Below are positions 50,373 to 59,240 of a stretch of DNA of 64,000 nucleotides, one piece after another. Numbering within the stretch: the stretch's first letter is position 1; each line of letters opens with the position of its first letter. Below the pieces are notes generated by a model. The model saw only the letters and a program-made list of their open reading frames with translations, ran no database searches and was not told where the DNA came from. Both the position numbers and the translations under genes were made by a program. The stretch covers positions 372,001 to 436,000 of the forward strand of contig NZ_CANKUD010000003.1 in the NCBI RefSeq assembly GCF_947486615.1. The letters are read 5' to 3'. This stretch comes from an uncultured Modestobacter sp. GTDB lineage: Bacteria > Actinomycetota > Actinomycetes > Mycobacteriales > Geodermatophilaceae.

Positions 50373-53300
50373 CTACCGACGGCGGCGCAGGCCGCGCAGG
50401 GTGCGGACGGCGACCAGCAGCTCGGCCAGCTCGTGCCGGTCGCCACCGGCCAGCTCGGCCAGCTGGGTGGCCGCGCGCTGCTGGGTGACGTCCCAGGCCT
50501 CGACCCACCGCTCGACCAGCGCGGCGGCGTCCTCGGCCCGGTCCTCGGCCCGCAGGCCCAGCACGTCGGCGGTCAGCGTCGCCTGCTCGCTGGCCAGGTC
50601 GTCGCGCAGGCTGGCCCGGGCCATCGACGGCCAGCGGCGGTCCCGGGGCAGCCCGGTCACCAGCTCGCGCAGCGGCACCAGCCCAAGCCGCTCGGCCAGG
50701 CACTGGGACACCTGGGTGGCCAGCGCGATCGGCGCCCCGGTGTCCTCGGCGACGACCGCCAGGTCCAGCGCGGTGGGCAGCAGCGGCGCGGCGGCGACCT
50801 CGGCGGCCAGCTCCGGGGGCACCCCGGCCGCCCGCAGCTCGGCCGCCCGCTCGGCGTAGGCCTCGGCGTCCGCACCCAGCAGCCAGCCCGGCAGCCCCGC
50901 GCAGACCTCGGCCACGGGCTCGGCGAACCGGTCGACCACCGCAGCCAGCGACGCCGCCGGCTCCGCGGTCAGCTCCGGCACGCGCAGCAGCCAGCGGGCC
51001 GCCCGCTCGGCCAGCCGGGTGGCCTCGGTGCGCAGCTGCACCTGGGTCGCCGCCGGCACCCGGTTGTCCAGCTCGCGGGGGGCGTCCCACAGCCGGTCGA
51101 CGCCGAACACCGCCCGGGCCACGGTGTGCGCGCGCACCACCGCCGACACCGGCGCCCCGGTCTCCTCGGCCAGCCGGAACAGGCCGGTCACCCCGGCGGT
51201 GTTGACCGTCCGGTTGCTCAGTGCGGTGGCCACGATCTCCCGGCGCAGCGGGTGGCTGGAGATCGCCGCGGGGAACCGGCGGCGCAGCGGAGCCGGGAAG
51301 TAGCCGGTCAGCAGCTCGTCCAGCGCGGGGTCGTCGGGCAGCCCGCTGTCCAGGACCGCGTCGCCGGCCTCGATCTTGGCGTAGGCGAGCAGCACGCTGA
51401 GCTCGGGGTTGGTCAGCGCCTGCCCGTCCCGGCGCCGCTCCACGATCGCCCGGTCGTCGGGCAGCGCCTCCACGGCCCGGTCCAGCCGCCCGGACCGCTC
51501 CAGGGCGCGCAGGTACCGCTGGTGGGCGTCGAGCAGGCCCCGCGCGGCCGCGGACTCCCCGGCCAGCGCGGCGTTCTGCGCGTAGTTGTCGCCCAGCACG
51601 TCGGCGGCGACCTCGTCGGTCATCTCGCCCAGCAGCCGCGCCCGGCCGGTCGCGTCCAGCCGGCCCTCGTCCACCACCCGGTTCAGCGCGATCTTGATGT
51701 TCACCTCGTGGTCGGAGGTGTCCACGCCGGCGGAGTTGTCGATGGCGTCGGTGTTCACCCGGCCACCGGCCAGCGCGTACTCGATCCGCCCGCGCTGGGT
51801 GAGGCCGAGGTTGCCGCCCTCGCCGACCACCCGCGCCCGCAGCTGCCCGCCGTCGACCCGCACCGCGTCGTTGGCCTTGTCCCCGACGTCCAGGGCGCTC
51901 TCCGACGCCGCCTTCACGTAGGTGCCGATCCCGCCGTTGAACAGCAGGTCGACCGGGGCCAGCAGCACCGCGCGCACCAGCTCCGCGGGGCTGAGCGCGT
52001 CGACGTCGGCGGCCAGCCCGAGGGCAGCCCGCATCGGCTCGGACACCGGCACCGACTTCGCCGTCCGCGGCCAGACCCCGCCACCGGCGCTGATCAGCGA
52101 CCGGTCGTAGTCGGCCCACGACGAGCGCGGCAGCGCGAACAGCCGGCGGCGCTCGGCGAAGGAGGCAGCGGCGTCCGGGGTGGGGTCGACGAAGACGTGC
52201 CGGTGGTCGAAGGCCGCGACCAGCTGCAGGTGCTCCGACAGCAGCATCCCGTTGCCGAAGACGTCACCGGACATGTCGCCGATCCCGACGACGGTGACCT
52301 CCTGGCTCTGCACGTCCACGCCCAGCTCCCGGAAGTGCCGGGTGACCGACTCCCAGGCGCCGCGGGCGGTGATGCCCATCGCCTTGTGGTCGTAGCCGAC
52401 CGAGCCCCCGGAGGCGAAGGCGTCCCCGAGCCAGAAGCCGCGCTCGATCGCCACCGCGTTGGCCAGGTCGGAGAAGGTCGCCGTCCCCTTGTCGGCGGCG
52501 ACCACCAGGTAGGTGTCGTCGCCGTCGTGCCGCACCACCCGCTCCGGCGGGACGACGGTGCCCTCGACCAGGTTGTCGGTGAGCGCCAGCAGCGCGCCAA
52601 TGAACAGCTCGTAGCAGGCCTTGCCCTCGGCGAGCACCTCGTCGCGGGAGGCCCCCTCTCCCGGCCCGCGCAGGACGACGAACCCGCCCTTGGCACCGGT
52701 CGGCACGATCACCGTGTTCTTCACCGTCTGCGCCTTGACCAGGCCGAGCACCTCGGTGCGCAGGTCCTCCCGCCGGTCGCTCCAACGCAGCCCACCGCGG
52801 GCGACCGCGCCGAAGCGCAGGTGCACGCCCATCACCCGCGGCGAGCTCACCCACACCTCGCGTGCCGGGCGCGGCTCGGGCAGGTCCGGGACGGCGTGCG
52901 GGTCGAGCTTCAGCGCCAGCGGGGCGCCGCCGGTGAACACCCCGGCGGTGTAGGCGGTGGTGCGCAGCGTGGCCCGCACCGCGGCCAGCAGCGAGGTGAG
53001 CACCCGGTCGGCGTCCAGCGACTCCACCGACCCGATCGCCTCGGTCAGCGACTCGACCAGCGCCGTCGTCCGGGCCTCGCGGCCGGCGGAGCGGTCGGGG
53101 TGGAACCGGGTCTCGAACAGCGCGACCAGCCGGGCCACGATCCCCGGGTGCGCGGCGAGCGTCTCCTGCACGTAGCCCTCGCCGAAGGGCAGCCCGCCCT
53201 GGCGCAGCCACTGCACGTAGGCCCGCAGCACCGCGACCTGCCGCCAGGTGAGGCCGGCCAGCAGCACCAGGGAGTTCAGCGCGTCGTCCTCGGCCCGGCC

Positions 53301-55370
53301 GGCCCAGACCGCGGTGATCGCGTCGGTGAACCGCTCGGGCAGCGTGCCGGGGAAGGGCACCTCACCGGTCGGGGAGGCCAGCCCGAAGTCGTAGACCCAG
53401 GCCATCGGCGCGCCGATCCGGTCGATCTCGTAGGGCCGCTCGTCCAGGACGTCGACGCCCATGTGCTGCAGCACCGGCAGCACGTCGGACAGCAGCAGCC
53501 GCTCGCCGACCCGGTAGACGGTCAGCCGCCGCTCGCCGTCCGGGCCCTCGTGCGCCCACAGCCGCAGGTCCAGCCCGCCGGGGACCAGCCGGTCCAGCCG
53601 GGCGAGGTCCTCCACGGCCACCTGGGCCGGGAAGTCCTCCTGGTAGGCCGCCGGGAAGGCGTCGGCGACCCGGGCCAGCAGCCGGGGCGCCTCGTCGCCG
53701 TGCCGATCGGCGAGGGCGGCGGCCAGGTCGTCGGTCCAGCTCCGGGCCGCGGCGGCCAGCGCCGCCTCCAGCGCGGCGACGTCGACCTCGGGCAGCGCGG
53801 CAGTGCCCCGGCGGCTGACCGGCATCCGGACGACGAAGTGCAGCCGGGTCAGCACCGACTCGCTGGACCGGACGGTGAACTCGACGTTCGTGCCGCCCAG
53901 GGTCTCCAGCAGCAGCCGCTGCATGGTCAGCCGCACCTGGGTCGTGTACCGGTCGCGGGGCAGGTAGACCAGCGCGGAGAAGAAGCGGTCGAAGGGGTCC
54001 CGGCGCAGGAACAGCCGGGTCTGCCGGCGTTCGCGCAGGTGCAGCACGGCCAGCGCCACCGGCAGCAGCTCGTCCACGTCGACCTGGAGCAGCTCGTCCC
54101 GCGGGTAGGTCTCCAGGACGTCGAGCAGCTCCTTGCCGGAGTGGCTGTCGGCGGGCACCCCGGAGCGGGCCAGCACCGCCTCGGCGATCCGCCGGACCAG
54201 CGGCACGTCCCGGACGCTGCTGGTGTAGGCCTCGTTCGGGAACAGCCCGACCAGCAGGTGCTGCCGGCCCCGGCTGCCGGGGGTGTCGCTGGGCAGGTCG
54301 ACGACCACCAGGTCCAGCCAGGCCGGGCGCTGCACGGTGGACCGCGTGTCGCCCTTGGTCACCCGCACCCGGCGGGCGGCCACCGCACCCGGCACGGCCA
54401 GCGCCGCCGGGGCGACCGACGTCGCGCGGTCCGCTGCGCTGCGCAGCACACCGAGCTCCGAGCCGGCCACCACGTCGGTCGCGGGCTGGGCGGCGTCGCC
54501 GACCAGCTCCACCGTGCGGGCACCGAGGAACAGGAAGTTGCCCGCCGCCAGCCACCGCAGCAGCGCTGCGGCCTCGGCCGGGTCGTCGGCCGGGTGCCCG
54601 GCGGGGTCGCCGTCCGGCGCGAGCCGCTCGAGGGAGTCGGCGACCTCGCGGGCGCGCTGGGCGAGCGCACCGGCGTCCTCGTGGCTGCAGCGGACGTCGG
54701 CCAGCACCCGCTCCAGGCCGGTCAGCAGGTCGGCGGCGGACTCCTCGTCGACGTGCCCGGACAGGACGACGGCCATCCAGGACTCGGCCAGCGCGTCAGC
54801 GCCGCAGGATGCGGCGTCCGCGCTGTCGCAGAAGGCGATCAGCTCACCCTCGGCGTCCCGGCGCACCACGACCACCGGGTGGACGACGTGGTCGAGCGCC
54901 ACGCCCTGGCGGACCACCTCGGCGGTGACCGAGTCGACCAGGTAGGGCATGTCGTCGACCACGCAGCGCAGCACGGCGCGGCCGGTGGCGGTGCGGTGCA
55001 CGTCGACGACCGGAGTGCCGGGGGCCCGCCGGGCGGCGAGCCGCACGTGCTGCAGCGCCAGCGCGGCCAGGGCGGCGGGGTCGTGGCCGATGACCTCGGC
55101 CGCCGGCTCGCCGGCGTAGTAGCGGTGCATCAGCGCCGCGGTGTCAGCCGGCTGCATGCCGGCCGGCAGCGCCTGCTCGCCGCCGAGCTGCGCGCGAGCC
55201 ACCCGGCCGGCCTCGTCGAGCAGCCGGCGCTTCTCGTCCTGCGCCGCCTCCAGCGAGGCCATGTCGGCGGTCCCGGAGGTCAGGTCCACGGTGCCGGAGG
55301 TCAGGTCCACGGTGCCGTGGTCGGGCTCGGCAGCGGTGGACGGATCGGGGGACGCACCGGGGCCAGCCAT
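50373..55370 (-). CDS. NAD-specific glutamate dehydrogenase, large (180 kDa) type
   Basis: 1665 aa, the size of the GdhB/L-GDH class. A long regulatory N-terminal half (ACT-like segments, 'VLRCVVDDMPYLVDSVTAEVVRQG') precedes the catalytic domain: 'GGLRWSDRREDLRTEVLGLVKAQTVKNTVIVPTGAKGGFVV' with the substrate lysines, then 'VVGIGDMSGDVFGNGMLLSEHL' (NAD fold). A C-terminal helical domain follows. It deaminates glutamate to 2-oxoglutarate, mainly catabolic. The track start is GTG 55376; TAGCGT (55384-55379) favours leaderless ATG 55370. An exact 21-bp tandem repeat near the N-terminus duplicates 'TVDLTSG'. Confidence 0.96.
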   Translation of the reverse strand: MAGPGASPDPSTAAEPDHGTVDLTSGTVDLTSGTADMASLEAAQDEKRRLLDEAGRVARAQLGGEQALPAGMQPADTAALMHRYYAGEPAAEVIGHDPAALAALALQHVRLAARRAPGTPVVDVHRTATGRAVLRCVVDDMPYLVDSVTAEVVRQGVALDHVVHPVVVVRRDAEGELIAFCDSADAASCGADALAESWMAVVLSGHVDEESAADLLTGLERVLADVRCSHEDAGALAQRAREVADSLERLAPDGDPAGHPADDPAEAAALLRWLAAGNFLFLGARTVELVGDAAQPATDVVAGSELGVLRSAADRATSVAPAALAVPGAVAARRVRVTKGDTRSTVQRPAWLDLVVVDLPSDTPGSRGRQHLLVGLFPNEAYTSSVRDVPLVRRIAEAVLARSGVPADSHSGKELLDVLETYPRDELLQVDVDELLPVALAVLHLRERRQTRLFLRRDPFDRFFSALVYLPRDRYTTQVRLTMQRLLLETLGGTNVEFTVRSSESVLTRLHFVVRMPVSRRGTAALPEVDVAALEAALAAAARSWTDDLAAALADRHGDEAPRLLARVADAFPAAYQEDFPAQVAVEDLARLDRLVPGGLDLRLWAHEGPDGERRLTVYRVGERLLLSDVLPVLQHMGVDVLDERPYEIDRIGAPMAWVYDFGLASPTGEVPFPGTLPERFTDAITAVWAGRAEDDALNSLVLLAGLTWRQVAVLRAYVQWLRQGGLPFGEGYVQETLAAHPGIVARLVALFETRFHPDRSAGREARTTALVESLTEAIGSVESLDADRVLTSLLAAVRATLRTTAYTAGVFTGGAPLALKLDPHAVPDLPEPRPAREVWVSSPRVMGVHLRFGAVARGGLRWSDRREDLRTEVLGLVKAQTVKNTVIVPTGAKGGFVVLRGPGEGASRDEVLAEGKACYELFIGALLALTDNLVEGTVVPPERVVRHDGDDTYLVVAADKGTATFSDLANAVAIERGFWLGDAFASGGSVGYDHKAMGITARGAWESVTRHFRELGVDVQSQEVTVVGIGDMSGDVFGNGMLLSEHLQLVAAFDHRHVFVDPTPDAAASFAERRRLFALPRSSWADYDRSLISAGGGVWPRTAKSVPVSEPMRAALGLAADVDALSPAELVRAVLLAPVDLLFNGGIGTYVKAASESALDVGDKANDAVRVDGGQLRARVVGEGGNLGLTQRGRIEYALAGGRVNTDAIDNSAGVDTSDHEVNIKIALNRVVDEGRLDATGRARLLGEMTDEVAADVLGDNYAQNAALAGESAAARGLLDAHQRYLRALERSGRLDRAVEALPDDRAIVERRRDGQALTNPELSVLLAYAKIEAGDAVLDSGLPDDPALDELLTGYFPAPLRRRFPAAISSHPLRREIVATALSNRTVNTAGVTGLFRLAEETGAPVSAVVRAHTVARAVFGVDRLWDAPRELDNRVPAATQVQLRTEATRLAERAARWLLRVPELTAEPAASLAAVVDRFAEPVAEVCAGLPGWLLGADAEAYAERAAELRAAGVPPELAAEVAAAPLLPTALDLAVVAEDTGAPIALATQVSQCLAERLGLVPLRELVTGLPRDRRWPSMARASLRDDLASEQATLTADVLGLRAEDRAEDAAALVERWVEAWDVTQQRAATQLAELAGGDRHELAELLVAVRTLRGLRRRR
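55274..55315. repeat. 21-bp perfect tandem duplication in the glutamate dehydrogenase N-terminus
   Basis: CGGAGGTCAGGTCCACGGTGC occurs twice in a row, adding seven in-frame residues (TVDLTSG twice). It lies in the poorly conserved leader, so it should be neutral and prone to copy-number change. Confidence 0.9.
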
Positions 55371-55378
55371 GCTCACCG

Positions 55379-55384
55379 ACGCTA
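55379..55384 (-). promoter_or_regulatory. -10 box of the glutamate dehydrogenase gene
   Basis: TAGCGT on the minus strand, 8 bp before ATG 55370 and only 2 bp before the track's GTG 55376. Confidence 0.5.
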
Positions 55385-55446
55385 GTGGCCGGTCAGGTCC
55401 CCCGCACGCACATCCGTGATCTGCCCGGCCGGTGCCGCGACGCGGT

Positions 55447-55836
55447 TCAGCCGGCGCGCACCTTCAGCGGCAGCACGAGCTCGGCGATCCAGCTGAACAG
55501 CGCGATCAGGAAGCCGCCGAAGACCGCGGCCAGGAACCCCTCGACGCTGAACCGGTCGGAGATCGCCGCGGTGAGGCCGAGCATCGCCGCGTTGATCACC
55601 AGCAGGAACAGGCCGAGGGTGAGGATCACGAAGGGCAGCGCGAGCAACCGGACGATCGGCCCGACGATGGAGTTGACCAGCGCGAACAGCAGCGCCACCC
55701 AGAGGTAGGTGCCGGTCTCGCCGAAGAAGCCGGTCGGGTTGCCGATCACCTCGATGCCGTCGACCAGGCGTGTGACGGCGTAGATGATCGCCGCCAGCAC
55801 GACGACGCGGACGGCGAACTTCCCGATCGTGGCCAC
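55447..55836 (-). CDS. Holin-4/DUF360-like four-helix membrane protein
   Basis: 129 aa from GTG 55836 (the track's 56985 start is not credible). Four hydrophobic helices: 'VVVLAAIIYAVTRLVDGI', 'YLWVALLFALVNSIVGPIVRLLALPFVILTLGLFLLVINAAMLGLTAAI' and 'FLAAVFGGFLIALFSWIAELVL'. The 'NSIVGPIVRLLALPF' loop is typical of the mycobacterial phage_holin_4_2/YvlD family, a housekeeping membrane protein rather than a true holin. TAGCCT (55849-55844) lies 7 bp before the start. Confidence 0.82.
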   Translation of the reverse strand: MATIGKFAVRVVVLAAIIYAVTRLVDGIEVIGNPTGFFGETGTYLWVALLFALVNSIVGPIVRLLALPFVILTLGLFLLVINAAMLGLTAAISDRFSVEGFLAAVFGGFLIALFSWIAELVLPLKVRAG

Positions 55837-55843
55837 GGCGGGG

Positions 55844-55849
55844 AGGCTA
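55844..55849 (-). promoter_or_regulatory. -10 box of the holin-like gene
   Basis: TAGCCT on the minus strand, 7 bp before GTG 55836; leaderless arrangement. Confidence 0.5.
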
Positions 55850-56124
55850 GCGCCACGCCGTCCGGAGCCGGACATCTGGCGCCGTCTACCGCTGTCTCGC
55901 GTCGTTGCTAGACGGACGTCGGAGACGGAGAGCGCGCGATCCGGTTGGGAACAATCGGACGATTCCGGCGTTGATCCGGGTGCCGGTCCGGACGGACCCC
56001 GGGCTCCACCCCTCGTCGCCCCGTGCGACCACTCGCCGAGAGGCGCCTGCTGGACCGGCCATCGCGCGCCCCGTCGGGACTCGGCTCCCGGCGGGGCGCT
56101 GCGTTCCACTGCCAGACTCACCCC

Positions 56125-56829
56125 GTGGGCGGCGATCCGGAACCGGCGTCCTACCGCCGGACCGCAGGCCGGCTGCCCCCGCGCGCGCTGCGGCGGGCCC
56201 TCCTGCTGCTGGCCGTGCTGCTGGCCGGCATCGCCGTCGCCCTGCTGGTCGACCTCCCCGAGGTGGCCACGTTGCGCCGCTGGCTCGCCGACGCCGGACC
56301 GGTCGGCTGGGCCGCACTGCTGGCCGGGCTCGCGCTGGCCACCCTCGCCCCCGTGCCGCGCACCGCGCTGTCGGTGCTGGCCGGGGTGCTCGCCGGCTTC
56401 TGGGGCGGCCTGGCGCTCGCGGTCCCCAGCGGTGTGCTCGGTGCGGCGGCCGGGTTCACGCTCGCCCGCCTGCTCGGCCGGGAGACGGTCACCCGCCTGG
56501 CCGGGCCACGGTTGGCCCGCGCCGACGCACTGCTCGCCGAGCGGGGCTTCCTCGCCGTGCTGATCGGCCGGCTCACGCCGGTCGTACCGTTCACCCTGGT
56601 CAGCTACGCCGGCGGCCTGTCCGGCATGCGGCTGTGCGACCACCTGGCCGGCACTGCGCTCGGACTGCTCCCCGGCACCGTGCTGCACGTGACCATCGGC
56701 GCCACCGTCGGCGACGGTCAGCCGTCGTGGTTGCTCGGACTGCTGCCGCTGACCGTCGCCGTGCTCGTGCTGGCGACCTTCGGCCTGCGCCGGCGCCGGG
56801 CGGGCACAGCCGGCGCATCGCCCGACTGA
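56125..56829 (+). CDS. VTT-domain (TVP38/DedA-like) membrane protein
   Basis: 234 aa from GTG 56125; upstream ORF sequence to 56023 is Arg/Pro-rich and unlikely to be coding. Helices include 'LLLLAVLLAGIAVALLVDL', 'GWAALLAGLALATLAPVPRTALSVLAGVLAGFWGGLALAVPSGVLGAAAGFTLARLLG' and 'LLGLLPLTVAVLVLATFGL'. 'RLTPVVPFTLVSYAGGLSGM' is the VTT (SNARE-associated) signature, with the conserved Arg and Pro. Relatives act as lipid scramblases or flippases; this is inference here. The 288 bp before it hold the dyad AATCGGACGATT but no gene. Confidence 0.85.
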   Translation: MGGDPEPASYRRTAGRLPPRALRRALLLLAVLLAGIAVALLVDLPEVATLRRWLADAGPVGWAALLAGLALATLAPVPRTALSVLAGVLAGFWGGLALAVPSGVLGAAAGFTLARLLGRETVTRLAGPRLARADALLAERGFLAVLIGRLTPVVPFTLVSYAGGLSGMRLCDHLAGTALGLLPGTVLHVTIGATVGDGQPSWLLGLLPLTVAVLVLATFGLRRRRAGTAGASPD

Positions 56830-56840
56830 GCGTCGCTCGT

Positions 56841-56856
56841 TCGAACGCGTGTTCGA
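56841..56856. promoter_or_regulatory. Perfect SOS (LexA) box without an intact gene
   Basis: TCGAACGCGTGTTCGA is a perfect TCGAAC-N4-GTTCGA palindrome, better than the box on the intact HNH gene. A GTG at 56849 sits at the same offset as the ATG of that gene, but only a 60-codon reading frame follows. Confidence 0.75.
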
Positions 56857-57031
56857 ATACCGCGCTACGGTCGACGCCGTCGCGGGAGAACGGCCGATCA
56901 GGGGTCGACGGGGCTCTGTCGTCGTATGTCCGTGTCTAGCTGTGGCCCTAGAGTGCCGGAGACGGACATCGAGACGATCGACCATGCCGTCGTCTATGCG
57001 TGTCTACCCCCTGGGCAAGACGACCCCATAG
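56849..57031 (+). pseudogene. Probable decayed 5' remnant of an SOS-linked DUF222/HNH-type gene
   Basis: GTG 56849 inside the LexA box opens a 60-codon frame starting 'VFEYRATVDAVAGERP', then Arg/Ser-rich sequence of no family. The start has the same position in the box as in the gene at 44063, but the hexamer in the -10 position is CTCGTT instead of TAGGTT. The stretch looks less GC-rich than neighbouring genes. I read it as the promoter and first codons of a lost gene copy; a short functional SOS peptide is the alternative. Confidence 0.4.
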
Positions 57032-57034
57032 GCT
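57029..57034 (+). promoter_or_regulatory. -10 box of the AAA ATPase gene
   Basis: TAGGCT, 7 bp before ATG 57042; leaderless arrangement. Confidence 0.55.
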
Positions 57035-57041
57035 GCTCGAC

Positions 57042-58232
57042 ATGGACCCCGTGCGGAACCCGTACGCCCCCGGCGCCGGCCAGCGACCGCCCGAGCTGGC
57101 CGGCCGGGACGTCGAGCTGTCGGCGTTCGACGTCGTCCTGGAGCGGATCGCCCGCGGCCGGCCGGAACGCTCACTGGTGCTCACCGGGCTGCGCGGGGTG
57201 GGGAAGACCGTGCTGCTCAACCAGCTCCGCTCCGCGGCGATCAGCCGCGGCTGGGGGACGGGCAAGATCGAGGCCCGCCCCGACCAGTCGCTGCGCCGCC
57301 CGCTGTCCGCCGCGCTGCACATGGCGCTGCGCGAGCTGCGGCACCCCGACCAGGAGTCCACCGACGCCGTCCTCGGCACGCTCAAGGCCTTCGCCCAGCG
57401 CCAGGCGCCCGCGGACGCGAAGGTGCGCGACCGCTGGCAGCCCGGCATCGACGTCCCCGCCGCCACCGGCCGGGCCGACTCCGGGGACATGGAGATCGAC
57501 CTGGTGGAGCTGCTGTCCGACGTCGCCGGGATCGCCGCCGACGTCGGCAAGGGCGTGGCGCTGTTCATCGACGAGATGCAGGACGTGCAGGCCGACGACG
57601 TCTCGGCCATCTGCGCCGCCTGCCACGAGCTGTCCCAGCAGGGGTCGCCGCTGATCGTCGTCGGCGCCGGGCTCCCCCACCTGCCCGCGGTGCTCAGCGC
57701 GTCCAAGAGCTACTCCGAACGGCTCTTCCGCTACCTGCGGATCGACCGGCTCGACCGCGCCGCCGCCGACCGGGCGCTGCTCGCCCCGGCCGAGCGCGAG
57801 GACGTCGCCTTCGACCCCGACGCGCTCGACGCCCTCTACGCCGCCGCCGACGGGTACCCCTACTTCGTCCAGGCCTACGGCAAGGTCACCTGGGACGTCG
57901 CCGCCTCCTCCCCCATCACCGCCGCCGACGTCGCCATGGCCGCCCCCGCCGCCGAGGCCGAGCTCGCGGTCGGCTTCTTCGGCTCGCGCTACGACCGGGC
58001 GACCCCCGCCGAGCGCGAGTACATGCATGCGATGGCCGAGCTGGGTGGTCCCACCGGTGCCGCCGTCGGCACCTCCGACGTCGCGGTCTCGCTGGGCCGC
58101 AAGCCCGCCTCGCTCTCCCCCGCCCGGGACTCGCTGATCAAGAAGGGCCTGGTCTACTCCGCCGAGCGCGGGCAGATCGCCTTCACCGTGCCGCACTTCG
58201 GCCGCTACCTGCTCAGCCACGCCACCGACTGA
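57042..58232 (+). CDS. AAA ATPase with C-terminal winged helix
   Basis: 396 aa. N-terminal 'NPYAPGAGQRPPELAGRDVELSAF' leads into Walker A 'LTGLRGVGKTVLLNQL' and Walker B 'GVALFIDEMQDVQADD', with sensor 'PLIVVGAGLPHLPAVL'. The C-terminal 90 residues ('AEREYMHAMAEL', 'VAVSLGRKPASLSPARDSLIKKGLVYS') look like a winged helix that could bind DNA. The fold resembles archaeal-type AAA_16/Orc-like ATPases found singly in many Actinobacteria; the partner and role are unknown. A TAGGCT box 7 bp upstream fixes the start. It lies just after the SOS relic. Confidence 0.82.
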   Translation: MDPVRNPYAPGAGQRPPELAGRDVELSAFDVVLERIARGRPERSLVLTGLRGVGKTVLLNQLRSAAISRGWGTGKIEARPDQSLRRPLSAALHMALRELRHPDQESTDAVLGTLKAFAQRQAPADAKVRDRWQPGIDVPAATGRADSGDMEIDLVELLSDVAGIAADVGKGVALFIDEMQDVQADDVSAICAACHELSQQGSPLIVVGAGLPHLPAVLSASKSYSERLFRYLRIDRLDRAAADRALLAPAEREDVAFDPDALDALYAAADGYPYFVQAYGKVTWDVAASSPITAADVAMAAPAAEAELAVGFFGSRYDRATPAEREYMHAMAELGGPTGAAVGTSDVAVSLGRKPASLSPARDSLIKKGLVYSAERGQIAFTVPHFGRYLLSHATD

Positions 58233-58252
58233 GGGAGGACCGGCCGAGCACG

Positions 58253-58266
58253 GTTCCACGTGCAAC
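58253..58266 (+). promoter_or_regulatory. 14-bp element GTTCCACGTGCAAC, copy 3
   Basis: Exact copy, 30 bp before the alpha/beta hydrolase start and 20 bp after the AAA ATPase stop. One base upstream (G) is shared with copy 1. Confidence 0.5.
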
Positions 58267-58295
58267 GTCGGCGCCGGGGCGGCAGGGTGATCGAC

Positions 58296-59231
58296 GTGAG
58301 CACCCCTGCCGACGTCCGCTCCCCCGAGGAGATCACCGTCCCGGTCGAGGGCGGTGAGCTGGCCGCGCTGTACTGGGCCGCCGACGCCCCCGGCGCCCCG
58401 CTGGTCGTCCTGGTGCACGGCATCACCGGCAACGCCGCCGTCTGGGCCCCGGTCGCCGCCGCCCTGGCCGGTGAGTGCGAGGTGGTCGCCCCCGACCTGC
58501 GGGGCCGGGCCGGCAGCGCGGGGCTAGCCGGCCCCTACGGCCTGTCGCAGCACGCGGCCGACCTGGCCAGCCTGCTCGACCGGTTCGGTGCCGACGCCGC
58601 AGCCGGCGCCGACGCCACCGTGCTGGTCGGGCACTCGATGGGCGGCTTCGTCACCGCGCTGGCCACCAGCGGCATCGCCCGGGAACTGGTGCACGGGCTG
58701 GTGCTGGTCGACGGCGGGCTGCCCTTCGCCGTCCCGCCGGCCGCGGACACCGACGACATGCTGGCGGCCTTCCTCGGGTCGTCGCTGGCCCGGCTGGACG
58801 AGACCTTCCCCGACCTGGACGCCGTCCGGCGGTACTGGGCCGAGCACCCCGCCGTCGGCCCGTGGACAGACCGGCCCGAGGTCGCCGGCTTCCTGACCCG
58901 CGACCTCACCGGCAGCGAGCCGGAGCTGCACAGCGCCGTGGTGCACGAGGCCGTCCGGGTGGACGGCGCCGACATGCTGCGCAACCAGACGGTGCTGGAG
59001 GCCACCACCGACCTGCCCGTCCCGGCCACCCTGCTGTGGGCCACCCGCGGGATGCAGGGTCAGGTGCCCGGCCTCTACGACGAGGTGCGGCTGGACGGGA
59101 TGGGGCTGACCGGCGCGCACGTCACCGCCCGCGAGGTGCCCGACACCGACCACTGGTCGATCCTCTGGTCCGAGCAGGGCGTCGCCGCGATCACCGCGGC
59201 AGTGCGGGAGGCCGCGGCCCGGGACCGCTGA
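58296..59231 (+). CDS. Alpha/beta-hydrolase fold protein
   Basis: 311 aa from GTG 58296 (GTG 58287 and track GTG 58260 are alternatives; AGGGTGA favours 58296). 'VVLVHGITGNAAVWAPVAAAL' is the oxyanion-hole region, 'VLVGHSMGGFVTALA' the nucleophile elbow, and 'DTDHWSILWS' holds the catalytic histidine. The substrate cannot be predicted; the cap region (about 150-215) is acidic. It follows the AAA ATPase by 63 bp and converges on the SpoIIE-type gene. Confidence 0.85.
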   Translation: MSTPADVRSPEEITVPVEGGELAALYWAADAPGAPLVVLVHGITGNAAVWAPVAAALAGECEVVAPDLRGRAGSAGLAGPYGLSQHAADLASLLDRFGADAAAGADATVLVGHSMGGFVTALATSGIARELVHGLVLVDGGLPFAVPPAADTDDMLAAFLGSSLARLDETFPDLDAVRRYWAEHPAVGPWTDRPEVAGFLTRDLTGSEPELHSAVVHEAVRVDGADMLRNQTVLEATTDLPVPATLLWATRGMQGQVPGLYDEVRLDGMGLTGAHVTAREVPDTDHWSILWSEQGVAAITAAVREAAARDR

Positions 59232-59240
59232 TCCCGGGCG

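Noticed and set aside
50433-55385. 1650-aa plus-strand ORF
   Set aside because: Mirror image of the glutamate dehydrogenase gene; composition is that of an antisense frame.
55447-55836. Prophage signal from the holin-like gene
   Set aside because: No phage structural, integrase or lysis genes nearby; this family is chromosomal in Actinobacteria.
56923-57006. Short direct repeat CGTGTCTA 68 bp apart near the SOS relic
   Set aside because: Only 8 bp long and not clearly placed relative to any promoter; too weak.
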